Assembly: GCA_027030245.1 (NCBI GenBank)
Contig: JALVFE010000030.1
Location: 124,001 to 188,000, forward strand
Direction of reading: 5' to 3'
From: Melioribacteraceae bacterium
GTDB lineage: Bacteria > Bacteroidota > Ignavibacteria > Ignavibacteriales > Melioribacteraceae
DNA: 64,000 bases
Position numbers and translations under genes: made by a program. Shown here piece after piece: positions 51,885 to 60,999 of this stretch. A model generated the notes under the pieces. It had not been told where the DNA came from, ran no database searches, and saw only the letters and a program-made list of their open reading frames with translations. Position 1 is the stretch's first letter, and every line of letters starts with the position of its first letter.

Positions 51885-52249
51885 ATGCAATTAAGTTAAT
51901 TAGACGGCTTGGTAAATTGATGTTTTTTTGCTGTTTAGTCCTCTTTTGGAGCCATCAAAACGTTTATAGTTGACTATTTTAAAAATCTTATTTTATTTTG
52001 GGTCAAAAATAATTGCATGATAGGTTTTTTCTCGAAATTTTTTAGATAAGCGATTAAAAATAACCGATAAACGAATAAAGCAATTGATGAATGATTTTTG
52101 ATAAAATTAATTTTTTTTCAAAAAAATCAAAAAATTTCCCTATTTTATTGTGACATTAATTAAAATTTTTTTTAAGTTTTAACTTATTAAAAGATAGTTG
52201 TGGAAAAAAATACACAAATCGATTTTATCTGTTTTCAAGAGGAACCCAA
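51885..52249. other. Gene-free AT-rich stretch before the exopolysaccharide pair
   Basis: About 365 bases without a credible frame. Long A and T tracts near 52100-52190 precede the SLBB gene and probably hold its promoter, but no box could be fixed. Confidence 0.55.
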
Positions 52250-52762
52250 ATGCTAAAAAAGATTACTTTCTTATTCTTATTGGTCCCTATTTTTGTTTTC
52301 GGTCAGGTAAAAGATTACCAACTCGGTTCCCCGGGAGTTCTTAAAGGAACGCGGTATGGCGCTTATTACGATTATTCGGATCAAGAAGCGGTTAATATTT
52401 TAGTTTCGGTGTGGGGTTGGGTTAAATATCCGGGAAAATATAAAGTACCGGATTATACTTCCGTAGCGGAATTAATCTCGTATGCCGGCGGACCGACAGA
52501 CGATTCGGATTTGGAACATTTGAGAATATACAGAATAGATGAAAATAACAAACAGAAAATGATTATGTTCGATTACAATGATTTGATGTGGGAAGATCAA
52601 CTTGAATACAGGCATAGAAGAGTGCCGAGCCTAAAACCCGCGGATGTGCTAATTGTTCCGGGTACGCCCAGACTTTATTTTAGAGACTGGTTTAGTATCG
52701 GGTTATCGGTTTTTTCCGCTCTTATTCAATTGACAATTTTAATCCTAAATATCAAAAAGTAG
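52250..52762 (+). CDS. SLBB-domain polysaccharide-export-like protein
   Basis: The 170-residue protein has a signal peptide (MLKKITFLFLLVPIFVFGQ), an SLBB-type domain (VSVWGWVKYPGKYKVPDYTS, VAELISYAGGPTDDSDLEHL, LKPADVLIVPGT) and a C-terminal transmembrane helix (SIGLSVFSALIQLTILILNI). The usual Wza-like poly-export domain is missing, so it is not a full outer-membrane channel. It starts at ATG 52250 after GAGGAACCCAA and leads into a BY-kinase gene after 17 bases. Confidence 0.8.
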   Translation: MLKKITFLFLLVPIFVFGQVKDYQLGSPGVLKGTRYGAYYDYSDQEAVNILVSVWGWVKYPGKYKVPDYTSVAELISYAGGPTDDSDLEHLRIYRIDENNKQKMIMFDYNDLMWEDQLEYRHRRVPSLKPADVLIVPGTPRLYFRDWFSIGLSVFSALIQLTILILNIKK

Positions 52763-52779
52763 AATTCAGAGGAAGTTAA

Positions 52780-55071
52780 GTGAAAGGAAAGAACAATTTG
52801 ATAAATACTGGTCCAAACGTAGAGTTTTTAAAAGATTATTTCGACGAAAACGAAACTCATACTATCCGGGATTACATTAAAATCATTCGCGATAATCTCA
52901 TTCCGGTTATCTTAATAAGTCTTGGTGTGTTACTTTTATCGATATTGTATGCGGTAACGGCTAAAGATATTTACAGATCCGAGACCGTTCTAAAAATTTC
53001 CCAACCAAAAGGAAATATACTTGATGCGCCGCTTTTACCGGAATTCGGTAATTACGGAGCAGATAGATTTATTGCAAACGAAATCGAGACGATGAAAAAC
53101 ATTACAATCCGGGAACAAGTAGCGCGGGTAATTTTAGATACATTTAAAGCCGCCGGGCACAAAGATAAATTTGCTATGATATTTAAGAGCAATTACTTTT
53201 CCAGTGATAAGGATTCCATTAAAACTGTTTACGAAATTGCGGATATGTTGGAAGACATAGTTAGTATTGAACAAAAACGCGGTCTCGATTTTATAGAACT
53301 GACTGCGGAATCGCCTTCACCTTACGAAGCTGCTTTATTTGCCCGGACTTACGCAAACGTATATCATCAATTCAACCTGCTTGATAACAGAAAACAAGTA
53401 ACAAAAATCCGTGAATTTCTTGCCGAACAAAGAGATGAAAAACTGGAGGAATTAAGAATTGCCGAAAATAAACTTAAAGCATACAAACTTACCAGCGGAT
53501 CGATCGAACTTGAAGAACAGGCAAAATCTTTAATTGAAACAATTACCGATCTCGAAGCGAAATTGAATGCCACCGCAATCGATATGGCAATTTCTAAAGA
53601 AAAACTGGATCAATATAAATCTGAGTTGAACAGAATTGATCCTACCTTGTCTCAATATTTGGAAAACAAGGCTTCCGAACCGTACATTACAAAATTGCAA
53701 GAAGAAATTGCGATAATCGAAACACAACGCGACAGAGCCATTGCAGGTGTTGGCAAAAGTGATAAAGGGAATTCGGAGTTAATTAAAAAGTATGATCAAA
53801 AATTAAAAGAGCTGAAAGATAAACTGAAAAAAAACGTTCAGGAATATCAAGCTACAATACTTGCTGCCAGTCCCGAAGAAATAAAAGAATTAACCCGCAA
53901 GATTTTTGAAGAAGAGGTAATGTATAATTCTTTAAAAGCTTCTCACGACAGGATGAGTGAGTTTATAAAAAGATACGAAAACAAATTTAATGCATTGCCT
54001 GCAAAATCAATCGATTTGGCTCGGCTGAGCAGGGAAGTGGCGGCGTTGGAAAAATTATATCTTCTTCTCGAAGAAAAATACCAGGAAGCTTTGGTAAATG
54101 AAAAATCCACGACGGGAAACGTACTAATATTGAATGAAGCAAGAGTGCCGCGTCAACCTGCCAAACCTAACAGAAAATTAATCATTTTAATCGGTTTGGT
54201 TTTAGGTTTGGGACTCGGATTCGGTTTTGCACTAATGAGAAACTATTTTGATAGAAGGGTTAAATCGCCCGAAGATATCGAAGAAAGAAATATCGAATTG
54301 TTGGCTTGGATACCCAAGATTGAGAAATTTACTGTTAACGGAACTGGGGAAGGTTCTGAGTTTATCGTAGCAAAGAAAAGTGATTCGGTTGCCAGCGAAG
54401 CTTTCCGCGCACTTAGAACAAGAATCCGTTATTCCAGATTTGATAAGGAAAATAAAGTAATTCTTATTACTTCATCAGCACCGGGAGAAGGCAAATCCTT
54501 AGTCTCCGTAAACTTGGCCGGAAGTTTTGCTCAAGTTAATAAAAGAACGGTAATTGTGGATTGCGATTTACGAAAACCAAGAATTCATACAATATTTAAT
54601 CAAAAAAGATATCCGGGTTTTACCGACTATTTTGTGGGTAAAGTTTCTTACGAAGAAATTGTTCGACATTCCGATATTGAAAATTTGGATTTTATTACAG
54701 CTGGTACCATTCCGCCTAATCCGTCCGAAATTTTGGATTCAAGGGGAATGCGTTCATTTTTGAAAAAACTTAGAGCAGAGTACGATATTGTAGTTCTCGA
54801 TTCTCCTCCGCTTGTAACCGTTACCGATGCGGAAATCCTTTCGCGTATAGTTGATGAAAGTATTTTGGTTGTTTCCGCAAATCAAACGGATATTGATTTG
54901 ATGGAAAAAGCGGTTTACTTGTTAAAACGCGACGGAAGAGACACATTTATCGGTGTATTGCTTAACAATTTCGATTTTAAATCGAGTTACGGCTCATATT
55001 ATAAATATGCTTACTCATATTCGAGAAACGGCGAAAGCAAAGCAAAAAAGAAAGGCGTATTTTCAAAATAG
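52780..55071 (+). CDS. Chain-length determinant / BY-type tyrosine kinase (Wzc-like)
   Basis: The 763-residue protein starts at GTG 52780. A Wzz domain with a first helix at about 38-58, a long coiled region (about 200-420) and a second helix near 470-490 (LIILIGLVLGLGLGFGFAL) lead to a kinase. The kinase has Walker A SAPGEGKSL near 567, Walker A' VIVDCDLRKPR near 591 and Walker B IVVLDSPPL near 670. The tail is Tyr-rich (YGSYYKYAYSYS), the autophosphorylation cluster. It controls exopolysaccharide length and export. Glycosyltransferase genes are absent from the window. Confidence 0.9.
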   Translation: MKGKNNLINTGPNVEFLKDYFDENETHTIRDYIKIIRDNLIPVILISLGVLLLSILYAVTAKDIYRSETVLKISQPKGNILDAPLLPEFGNYGADRFIANEIETMKNITIREQVARVILDTFKAAGHKDKFAMIFKSNYFSSDKDSIKTVYEIADMLEDIVSIEQKRGLDFIELTAESPSPYEAALFARTYANVYHQFNLLDNRKQVTKIREFLAEQRDEKLEELRIAENKLKAYKLTSGSIELEEQAKSLIETITDLEAKLNATAIDMAISKEKLDQYKSELNRIDPTLSQYLENKASEPYITKLQEEIAIIETQRDRAIAGVGKSDKGNSELIKKYDQKLKELKDKLKKNVQEYQATILAASPEEIKELTRKIFEEEVMYNSLKASHDRMSEFIKRYENKFNALPAKSIDLARLSREVAALEKLYLLLEEKYQEALVNEKSTTGNVLILNEARVPRQPAKPNRKLIILIGLVLGLGLGFGFALMRNYFDRRVKSPEDIEERNIELLAWIPKIEKFTVNGTGEGSEFIVAKKSDSVASEAFRALRTRIRYSRFDKENKVILITSSAPGEGKSLVSVNLAGSFAQVNKRTVIVDCDLRKPRIHTIFNQKRYPGFTDYFVGKVSYEEIVRHSDIENLDFITAGTIPPNPSEILDSRGMRSFLKKLRAEYDIVVLDSPPLVTVTDAEILSRIVDESILVVSANQTDIDLMEKAVYLLKRDGRDTFIGVLLNNFDFKSSYGSYYKYAYSYSRNGESKAKKKGVFSK

Positions 55072-55102
55072 GGAGCAAACTTTAATATAATTTTTATATT
55101 TT

Positions 55103-55130
55103 ATCCCCACTTTATGTGGGGATTTTTTTT
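55103..55130 (+). terminator. Rho-independent terminator after the BY-kinase gene
   Basis: ATCCCCAC (55103-55110) pairs with GTGGGGAT (55116-55123) around TTTAT, followed by T7-8. Confidence 0.88.
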
Positions 55131-55167
55131 GTATGACATCACTTTACAAAATTAACCGGATATAAAT

Positions 55168-56655
55168 ATGAACGAAATTTCTCTCGATATTGATATTCTC
55201 ATTTCATTTGGGGTTTACTTTATAGCAATGCTAGCCATTGGTTGGTATTTTTATAAAAGAACAGAAAATTTATCCGATTACATTCTCGGCGGAAGAAGTT
55301 TGAATGTTTGGGTTACTTCCCTTAGCGCTCAAGCATCCGATATGAGCGGTTGGCTTTTGCTCGGTTTGCCGGGATATGCTTATTTAGCCGGACTCGAATC
55401 GGCGTGGCTTTTGTTGGGGTTAATCGTTGGAACTTATGCAAACTGGAAATTTGTTGCATACAGATTGAGAAAGTATACCGAAATAGCCGGCGATTCGCTT
55501 ACGCTCCCCGATTTTTTTCAAAACCGGTTTAAGTCGAATTCAAAAGTAATCAGGATAGTCTCTGCAATTTTTATTTTGGTGTTTTTTCTGATATATACGG
55601 CTTCGGGGTTTGTTGCCGGAGCAAAACTTTTTAATACGGTATTTAATTTTCCTTACGTTACGGCTCTTGCAGTCGGAGTTTTTGTTATAATTGCTTACAC
55701 ATTTTTAGGCGGATTTATGGCAGTAAGCTGGACAGACGTAATACAAGGTACAATTATGTTTTTTGCAATAATTATTGTGCCTATTTTGGGAATCTTGGCT
55801 ATTGGTTGTCCTGCAAGTTTTTTTGAAGCATTACAAGTAAAAAATCCAAATTATTTAAGCTGGTTAACAAACTCCAATGGCGAAACGCTTTCTGTTATTG
55901 CTGTTATTTCTTTGCTTGGATGGGGCTTGGGGTATTTTGGTCAACCCCATATTTTAGCCAGATTCATGGCAATAAAAAATTCCGAGCAGATAAAAAATGC
56001 CAGAAGAATAGCAATGATTTGGGTGGTAATTTCTTTGTTTAGTGCCGTTATTTTGGGAATGGTTGGATTTGTATATATCGAACCCGCATTGACCGGTGCA
56101 GCTACGGAAACCGTTTTTATGGTTTTGGTGCATCAATTGGTCCCATCGATTTTTGCCGGTATTTTGCTTTCGGCAATCCTTGCGGCAATTATGAGTACTG
56201 CCGATTCGCAATTACTTGTGGCTTCATCGGCTTTTACGGAAGATATTTATAGAGCTTTGATTAAGAAAAACGCTTCGCAAAAAGAATTGGTTTGGATAAG
56301 CAGAATATCCGTTTTGGTTATTGCCGTAATTGCATTTTTAATCGGTTTAAATCCAAAATCAAGCGTTTTGGAATTGGTCGGTTATGCATGGGCGGGATTC
56401 GGTTCGGCTTTCGGTCCGATAGTTATTCTTTCGCTTTATTGGAAAAGATTTACGGAAAAAGGCGCAATTGCCGGAATTATTGCCGGAGGAATTACCGTAA
56501 TTGTTTGGAAACAATTGACAGGCGGTATTTTTGATTTGTACGAAATGGTACCTGGCGTTTTAGCGGGATTTTTATTCGCAATTGTTTTCAGTTATTTCGA
56601 TGAAGAACCGTCTCAGGAAATTATTACGGAATTTGAAACCGCAACCGAGAAGTAA
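55168..56655 (+). CDS. putP: Sodium/proline symporter
   Basis: The 495-residue member of the sodium/solute symporter family has about 13 helices. Characteristic parts are SLSAQASDMSGWLLLGLPGY, ILGGRSLNVWVT, GWGLGYFGQPHILARFMAIK and AIMSTADSQLLVASSAF with the sodium-site Ser/Thr residues. The ASDMSGWLLLGLPG segment is the best sign of PutP rather than other SSS members. It would import proline with sodium. It stands alone after a terminator. Confidence 0.9.
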   Translation: MNEISLDIDILISFGVYFIAMLAIGWYFYKRTENLSDYILGGRSLNVWVTSLSAQASDMSGWLLLGLPGYAYLAGLESAWLLLGLIVGTYANWKFVAYRLRKYTEIAGDSLTLPDFFQNRFKSNSKVIRIVSAIFILVFFLIYTASGFVAGAKLFNTVFNFPYVTALAVGVFVIIAYTFLGGFMAVSWTDVIQGTIMFFAIIIVPILGILAIGCPASFFEALQVKNPNYLSWLTNSNGETLSVIAVISLLGWGLGYFGQPHILARFMAIKNSEQIKNARRIAMIWVVISLFSAVILGMVGFVYIEPALTGAATETVFMVLVHQLVPSIFAGILLSAILAAIMSTADSQLLVASSAFTEDIYRALIKKNASQKELVWISRISVLVIAVIAFLIGLNPKSSVLELVGYAWAGFGSAFGPIVILSLYWKRFTEKGAIAGIIAGGITVIVWKQLTGGIFDLYEMVPGVLAGFLFAIVFSYFDEEPSQEIITEFETATEK

Positions 56656-56746
56656 TGTGCATTCAAAACATATTTAAAATGAAAACGCACGCTTCAAAAA
56701 ATGAAGTGTGCGTCTTCACTTGGAGGTTGGTTACTTGGTTGAAACT

Positions 56747-56923
56747 TTATAGTAGCATTAAAGATAAAATCAAAAGAACTACGTACATTGAAACTAAACC
56801 TAAAATAATAGATCTTCGTTTTTTTATTTTTTCTTGAATAATCATATCGTCTTCAATCAGATTTTTGCTGTGGAAATCTTTGCTCAGCGTGTTCCATCTT
56901 TTATGAAGTAAGGTTTTTTCCAT
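56747..56923 (-). CDS. 58-residue single-helix membrane protein
   Basis: The frame ATG 56923 to TAA 56747 encodes a basic, hydrophilic N-terminal half (MEKTLLHKRWNTLSKDFHSK, IIQEKIKKRRS) and a C-terminal helix (IILGLVSMYVVLLILSLMLL). It is not on the same strand as putP and overlaps a spurious plus-strand frame. The amphipathic-plus-helix pattern and the neighbouring tiny membrane gene support it, but no family is known. Confidence 0.45.
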   Translation of the reverse strand: MEKTLLHKRWNTLSKDFHSKNLIEDDMIIQEKIKKRRSIILGLVSMYVVLLILSLMLL

Positions 56924-56949
56924 AATTTTTCCCGTTGATTGTTACTAAT

Positions 56950-57072
56950 TTATTTTTCGACAATTTTTTCGTAAAGTTTATCGCTGTTGCGGGGGAAGAT
57001 TTTGTAAAGAATGTTAAAAAGAACAAAAACCATTACAAGAATTATTATGCTGAATATATCAATATTTCCCAT
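56950..57072 (-). CDS. 40-residue single-helix membrane protein
   Basis: The frame ATG 57072 to TAA 56950 is preceded by the strong ribosome site AAGAGGAGAACC. The product has a helix IFSIIILVMVFVLFNILYKI and a basic-acidic tail (FPRNSDKLYEKIVEK). It ends 26 bases before the 58-residue gene on the same strand, so the two likely share a transcript. Function unknown. Confidence 0.5.
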   Translation of the reverse strand: MGNIDIFSIIILVMVFVLFNILYKIFPRNSDKLYEKIVEK

Positions 57073-57279
57073 GGTTCTCCTCTTAACAAATTCTTGAAAC
57101 AAATATATAACAATTTTTAAAATATTGCAAGTAAATAACTTAAGAAATTTACATAAAGTAAAATTTAAGATGCGTTAGCTAACATATTGTTATTTCGAAA
57201 GGGCAAAAATTGCGTTTTTAGGCTGTTTTCAAAGGATTTATGGTTTTTTTGTCTTTTTAAACTGTGTTTAAGAGGAATC

Positions 57280-58524
57280 TTACTTGTACAAAAAGTATTT
57301 TTCCGAGATTTCTCTGAATTTTTTTACATCCTTATCGAGGAAATATTTAATTTTTTCAAACTTCCAAGAAGTATTAAGCATTTCGCGGATGAAAGTACTC
57401 CCGACGGCTCTGTCAAAAGCTCTGCGTTGATTAGGTGTTGCCAATTCAAACAGATTTTTTTCACGATATAATTCGTGAAGAACTTCCATGGCGATAAATT
57501 GCACGTTCATTAACTCCGCATTTTTAAAATCCGTAATGTGGATTTGAACTCCGTTTAGATGTTTTCCTTTACCGAAAGCGTAATAAGGTGTGTAGTGGAT
57601 GGGTCTGAATATCATGCCTATTAATTTTTTTTCATTCATTTTCCGGGCAAATTCTTCGGCATCAATCCATTCCGCTGCAATGGTTTTGAATGGCAGTGTG
57701 TAACCAACACCGATGGATAAAGCGTTTCGCAGTTCTCCCAAAATGCCCGTCATAACATAATAAAATGATGTTTCCCATGTGGGAATGTGGGGAGAAGGAG
57801 GAATCCAGAGAAGTCCGGTTTCGCCGAAAGTCATTTCCCGTGTCCAATTTTGCATCGGCACAACGGTTAGTTTACATTTTAGTCCGTTTCCTAAAAGATT
57901 TTCCCCGTTTATGAATTTTGCAAGTTCTCCGCAAGTTAGTCCGTAAACATAAGGAACCGGATATTTTCCGATAAACGAACGGAGAGAATCTTCCACGATG
58001 TTGCCTTCCACGCGGTTTCCACACAAAGGATTCGGTCTGTCTAAAACCACAAACTCGATGTTGTTTTCCGCTGCTGCTTCCATCGCTAATCCGAGAGTGC
58101 TTATAAACGTGTAAGACCTCGCACCTATGTCTTGAATATCGTAAACCAAGACATCTATTCCTTCAAGCATTTCCGCGGTCGGTTTTCTGTTTTTGCCGTA
58201 CAACGAATAAACGGGCAAACCGGTTTTACCGTCGATGTAATTTTCTATTTTCTCTCCGCCTTCAACGTTTCCTCTCACTCCGTGCTCAGGTCCGAACAGC
58301 GCCACCAGATTTACCCTTTCGTTTTCAAACAAAATATCTATTGTCGATTTAAGTTTGCTGTCGGTTCCTGTGGGATTGGTAATTAAGCCGACATTTTTTC
58401 CTTGTAATATGTCAAAATTTCTTTCTTCCAGAACTTCTATCCCCAATTTTACTTTTGCTTTTTGGGAATAAACCGGATAGACAAGGATTAAGTAAAGAAC
58501 AAATGGCAAGAAAATTTTTCGCAC
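57280..58524 (-). CDS. namZ: DUF1343 exo-beta-N-acetylmuramidase (NamZ-like)
   Basis: The 414-residue exported protein has a signal peptide (to about residue 20, ending VYSQ) and the DUF1343 pattern: KNVGLITNPTGTDS, LVALFGPEHGVRGNVEGGEK, VLVYDIQDIGARSYTFIST, FVVLDRPNPLCG and WIPPSPHIPTWETSFYYVMTG. NamZ-type enzymes release MurNAc from the non-reducing end of peptidoglycan fragments for recycling. No other recycling gene is beside it. It ends about 15 bases from the cyclodeaminase-like gene on the same strand. Confidence 0.85.
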   Translation of the reverse strand: MRKIFLPFVLYLILVYPVYSQKAKVKLGIEVLEERNFDILQGKNVGLITNPTGTDSKLKSTIDILFENERVNLVALFGPEHGVRGNVEGGEKIENYIDGKTGLPVYSLYGKNRKPTAEMLEGIDVLVYDIQDIGARSYTFISTLGLAMEAAAENNIEFVVLDRPNPLCGNRVEGNIVEDSLRSFIGKYPVPYVYGLTCGELAKFINGENLLGNGLKCKLTVVPMQNWTREMTFGETGLLWIPPSPHIPTWETSFYYVMTGILGELRNALSIGVGYTLPFKTIAAEWIDAEEFARKMNEKKLIGMIFRPIHYTPYYAFGKGKHLNGVQIHITDFKNAELMNVQFIAMEVLHELYREKNLFELATPNQRRAFDRAVGSTFIREMLNTSWKFEKIKYFLDKDVKKFREISEKYFLYK

Positions 58525-58538
58525 GGTTTGGAAATCTC

Positions 58539-59108
58539 CTATAATAATTTTTTTGCTTGCTCGACTAATTTCAAAATATCTTCGTATAGCATCGAATTCC
58601 GCTTTACGCCATTTTTATAAAATTCTTTTTTTTCAAAATGAACGGATAATCCGTTAAGAATGAAAGTAATATTTTCCGCAGCGGATTGGACTGAATTCAC
58701 TGCGGCAACTACAACGGTTTTGAATTGGGGAAGGGAATACTCCGCAACCGTTCTTAGCATTGAAATTATTTCGTTGTTGTGTTTCTGAAAATCTATAAAA
58801 AGCTCAAGGATTTGTCCGGCTTTTTCATTGCCGGGTAAGTTTTTGTCGAAATCGATACCGGCTGAAATTTTTGAAAAAATCTCGCTTAATTCGGAAAATC
58901 TTCTTTCGTAATGTTCAAGCTGTAATTGTATTCTCGTCAAACGTTTGTTAGCTTCGGTGTATTCGCTCGATTTGGTGGATTCGAAACAAACATCCGCTCC
59001 TATTCGTGATGCAACCGATCCGAGAAATGCCGAAAATGCAACAACTTCCGCAATTGGCGAAGAAGTAAAAAGTTTATCGAGAAAATTTTCAACATCATCA
59101 TGATTCAT
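58539..59108 (-). CDS. Cyclodeaminase/cyclohydrolase family protein (FTCD-like)
   Basis: The 189-residue all-helical protein starts at ATG 59108 after CCGGAGATTCTT, overlapping hutI by 11 bases. It resembles formiminotetrahydrofolate cyclodeaminase/methenyl-THF cyclohydrolase proteins (LFTSSPIAEVVAFSAFLGSV with a short Gly-rich substitute, and LRTVAEYSLPQFKTVVVAAV). The family motif PGGGSVAA is changed to SSPIAEVV, so activity is uncertain. Next to hutI it would fit one-carbon recovery from histidine breakdown. Confidence 0.7.
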   Translation of the reverse strand: MNHDDVENFLDKLFTSSPIAEVVAFSAFLGSVASRIGADVCFESTKSSEYTEANKRLTRIQLQLEHYERRFSELSEIFSKISAGIDFDKNLPGNEKAGQILELFIDFQKHNNEIISMLRTVAEYSLPQFKTVVVAAVNSVQSAAENITFILNGLSVHFEKKEFYKNGVKRNSMLYEDILKLVEQAKKLL

Positions 59109-60351
59109 AAGAATCTCCGGCAAAAATTACTTCACCGTTTTTAACCGTCATTACATTTAAATTTCTCCCGACGTTATAAACAATTTCCGCATATTCGGTT
59201 GTATCGAAAATTGCAAAATCGGCATTTTTCCCGGGTTCGATGCTTCCTACGGTTTTCTGTCTGTCCACCGCATTTGCCGCGTTTATCGTAACCGAGCTGA
59301 TAATTTCTTCGATTGACATATTCATCTTAAGTGCGGCAATGCTCATTATCAAATGTAAATTTGGAATATGTGAAGAACCCGGATTATAATCGGTAGCAAG
59401 AGCAACGGTAGCTCCGGCATCGAGAAGTTTTCGTGCGGGAGCGTAACCGTAATCGAGGAAAAACGATACACCCGGTAATAAAACCGCAACAGTATTTGAA
59501 TCCGCAACAGCGGAAATTTCATTTTCGGATAAAACCTCAAGATGATCTACGCTAACCGCACTATGTTTCAACGCCGTTTGCAATCCACCGATATTGTTGA
59601 ATTGCTCGGTATGCAGTTTCAATTTCAATCCGGCTTTAGCCGCGCTGCTGAAAATTTTATCTACTTCTCCGGAGCTGAACGCAGTAACCTCGCAAAAAGC
59701 ATCGCAAAATTCCGCCAGTTGTTTTTCCGCAATGTAAGGAATCAGTTCGGTTGTAATTATCTGAATGTATTTTTCATGATCGTTTTTGTATTCCGGTGGA
59801 AAAGTGTGTGCCCCGAGAAAAGTGGGAACAATATCGATTGGGAAAATTTCGTTAAGTTTTTGAATTACCTGAAGCAATTTTATTTCATCGTAAAAACTCA
59901 AACCGTATCCGCTTTTAATTTCAAGCGTGGTAATTCCTTGCGAAATAAAGTATTGAACTCTCGGTTTGACAAGTTCCAGTAATTCTTCGAAAGATGCGTT
60001 GCGAACGGCTTTCACGGTGGTATTTATTCCGCCGCCGGCTTTTGCTATTTCCTCGTAAGTTTTTCCTTGTAATCGCATTTTAAATTCGTTTGCCCGCGAT
60101 CCGGCAAACGCAGTGTGCGTATGGCATTCCACCAAACCGGGTAAAACCGTTTTACCCGTAAGATCGATTACTTCGTCAAAATTTTCGTTTGTTTTTTCAT
60201 TCGGAATAATTTCCGAAATTTTACCGTTTTCCACAACTATCGACATATTTTCCTGAACTCCGATTTCCGAAGCTTCTTTGCCGCGTTTTTCGTTTTTACC
60301 GTTAGTGTTTACCGTAACTATTTGTGCGGGATTTTTAAAAAGTTTTTTCAT
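59098..60351 (-). CDS. hutI: Imidazolonepropionase
   Basis: The 417-residue amidohydrolase opens the imidazolone ring in histidine degradation. The N-terminal metal site VECHTHTAFAGSRANEF, the later LKLHTEQFNNIGG, SVDHLEVL and LATDYNPGSSHIPNLHLIMS are typical. It starts at ATG 60351. The cyclodeaminase-like gene overlaps its end. hutH and hutU are not in the window, so the rest of the pathway must be encoded elsewhere, or lie beyond the right edge. Confidence 0.93.
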   Translation of the reverse strand: MKKLFKNPAQIVTVNTNGKNEKRGKEASEIGVQENMSIVVENGKISEIIPNEKTNENFDEVIDLTGKTVLPGLVECHTHTAFAGSRANEFKMRLQGKTYEEIAKAGGGINTTVKAVRNASFEELLELVKPRVQYFISQGITTLEIKSGYGLSFYDEIKLLQVIQKLNEIFPIDIVPTFLGAHTFPPEYKNDHEKYIQIITTELIPYIAEKQLAEFCDAFCEVTAFSSGEVDKIFSSAAKAGLKLKLHTEQFNNIGGLQTALKHSAVSVDHLEVLSENEISAVADSNTVAVLLPGVSFFLDYGYAPARKLLDAGATVALATDYNPGSSHIPNLHLIMSIAALKMNMSIEEIISSVTINAANAVDRQKTVGSIEPGKNADFAIFDTTEYAEIVYNVGRNLNVMTVKNGEVIFAGDSYES

Positions 60352-60568
60352 GTGTCCGTTGAATTTAATAAAGTTTTTGTCCCGGTTAATTTATCTCAAC
60401 CGGTTAGGAAATTAATCAAAAAAATGTTTATATCATTAATTGTGTTTTGTAAAAATAGAAAATTAATAAAAGAAAAATATGCCGCGAAGAGATAAAAAGG
60501 AAATAACCGGTGATTTTTAATTTTGTAGGAAGAAGGGAAACTACTGGTATTCAAACTTGAGTATTCGT

Positions 60569-60721
60569 TCAGTATTTCCCCTTGTCTTTTTTGATTTCTT
60601 TACGGATATAATTGAAAAGATAAATTCCGGTGGAAAGTAAAATAATTACGAGCATCAAGTATGTTATAAAATCTTTATAGCCGTTTGCTTTTACAAATTC
60701 CATTATTTTATCGAAATCCAT
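60569..60721 (-). CDS. 50-residue single-helix protein in the nor-type cluster
   Basis: The frame ATG 60721 to TGA 60569 is preceded by AAAGGAGCAACGA. The product has an amphipathic start (MDFDKIMEFVKANGYKDF), one helix (ITYLMLVIILLSTGIYLFNY) and a basic tail (RKEIKKDKGKY). It lies 15 bases after the NorF-like gene on the same strand. The small size and position resemble small subunits of heme-copper oxidases, which is inference only. Confidence 0.55.
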   Translation of the reverse strand: MDFDKIMEFVKANGYKDFITYLMLVIILLSTGIYLFNYIRKEIKKDKGKY

Positions 60722-60736
60722 TCGTTGCTCCTTTAA

Positions 60737-60979
60737 TTAAACGGTATAAGCATAACTGATGAATGATATAAAGATAATCAAAATTGTAACCAAAATCGTT
60801 TTCCACATTAAATGAGCTTTGTAAAGTTCCATGTATTGAAATCCGATTCCCAGAAATTTAATTCCGTATAATAAAACAATCGTTACGGCAAGACCCGTTT
60901 TTAAAAACGAAGATTCGGAAAAAACAAAACTAAGAAGGGTAAGCGTAACTAAAACTATCCAAGTAATTTTATTGTTCAT
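60737..60979 (-). CDS. NorF / cytochrome oxidase subunit IV-like membrane protein
   Basis: The 80-residue protein starts at MNNKITW (ATG 60979). Three helices and the late segment FQYMELYKAHLMWKTILVTI match NorF and prokaryotic subunit IV proteins. A longer in-frame start overlapping the upstream subunit III gene is rejected as it lacks family similarity. It lies 20 bases after the subunit III gene. Confidence 0.75.
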   Translation of the reverse strand: MNNKITWIVLVTLTLLSFVFSESSFLKTGLAVTIVLLYGIKFLGIGFQYMELYKAHLMWKTILVTILIIFISFISYAYTV

Positions 60980-60999
60980 AATTTTCCCTTGATATTTTT

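Noticed and set aside
56655-56837. Plus-strand 60-residue frame after putP
   Set aside because: No ribosome site, no family pattern, and it overlaps the better-supported minus-strand small gene.
57187-57471. Plus-strand 94-residue frame
   Set aside because: Its second half is antisense to the NamZ-like gene, and its start lies in an AT-rich spacer.
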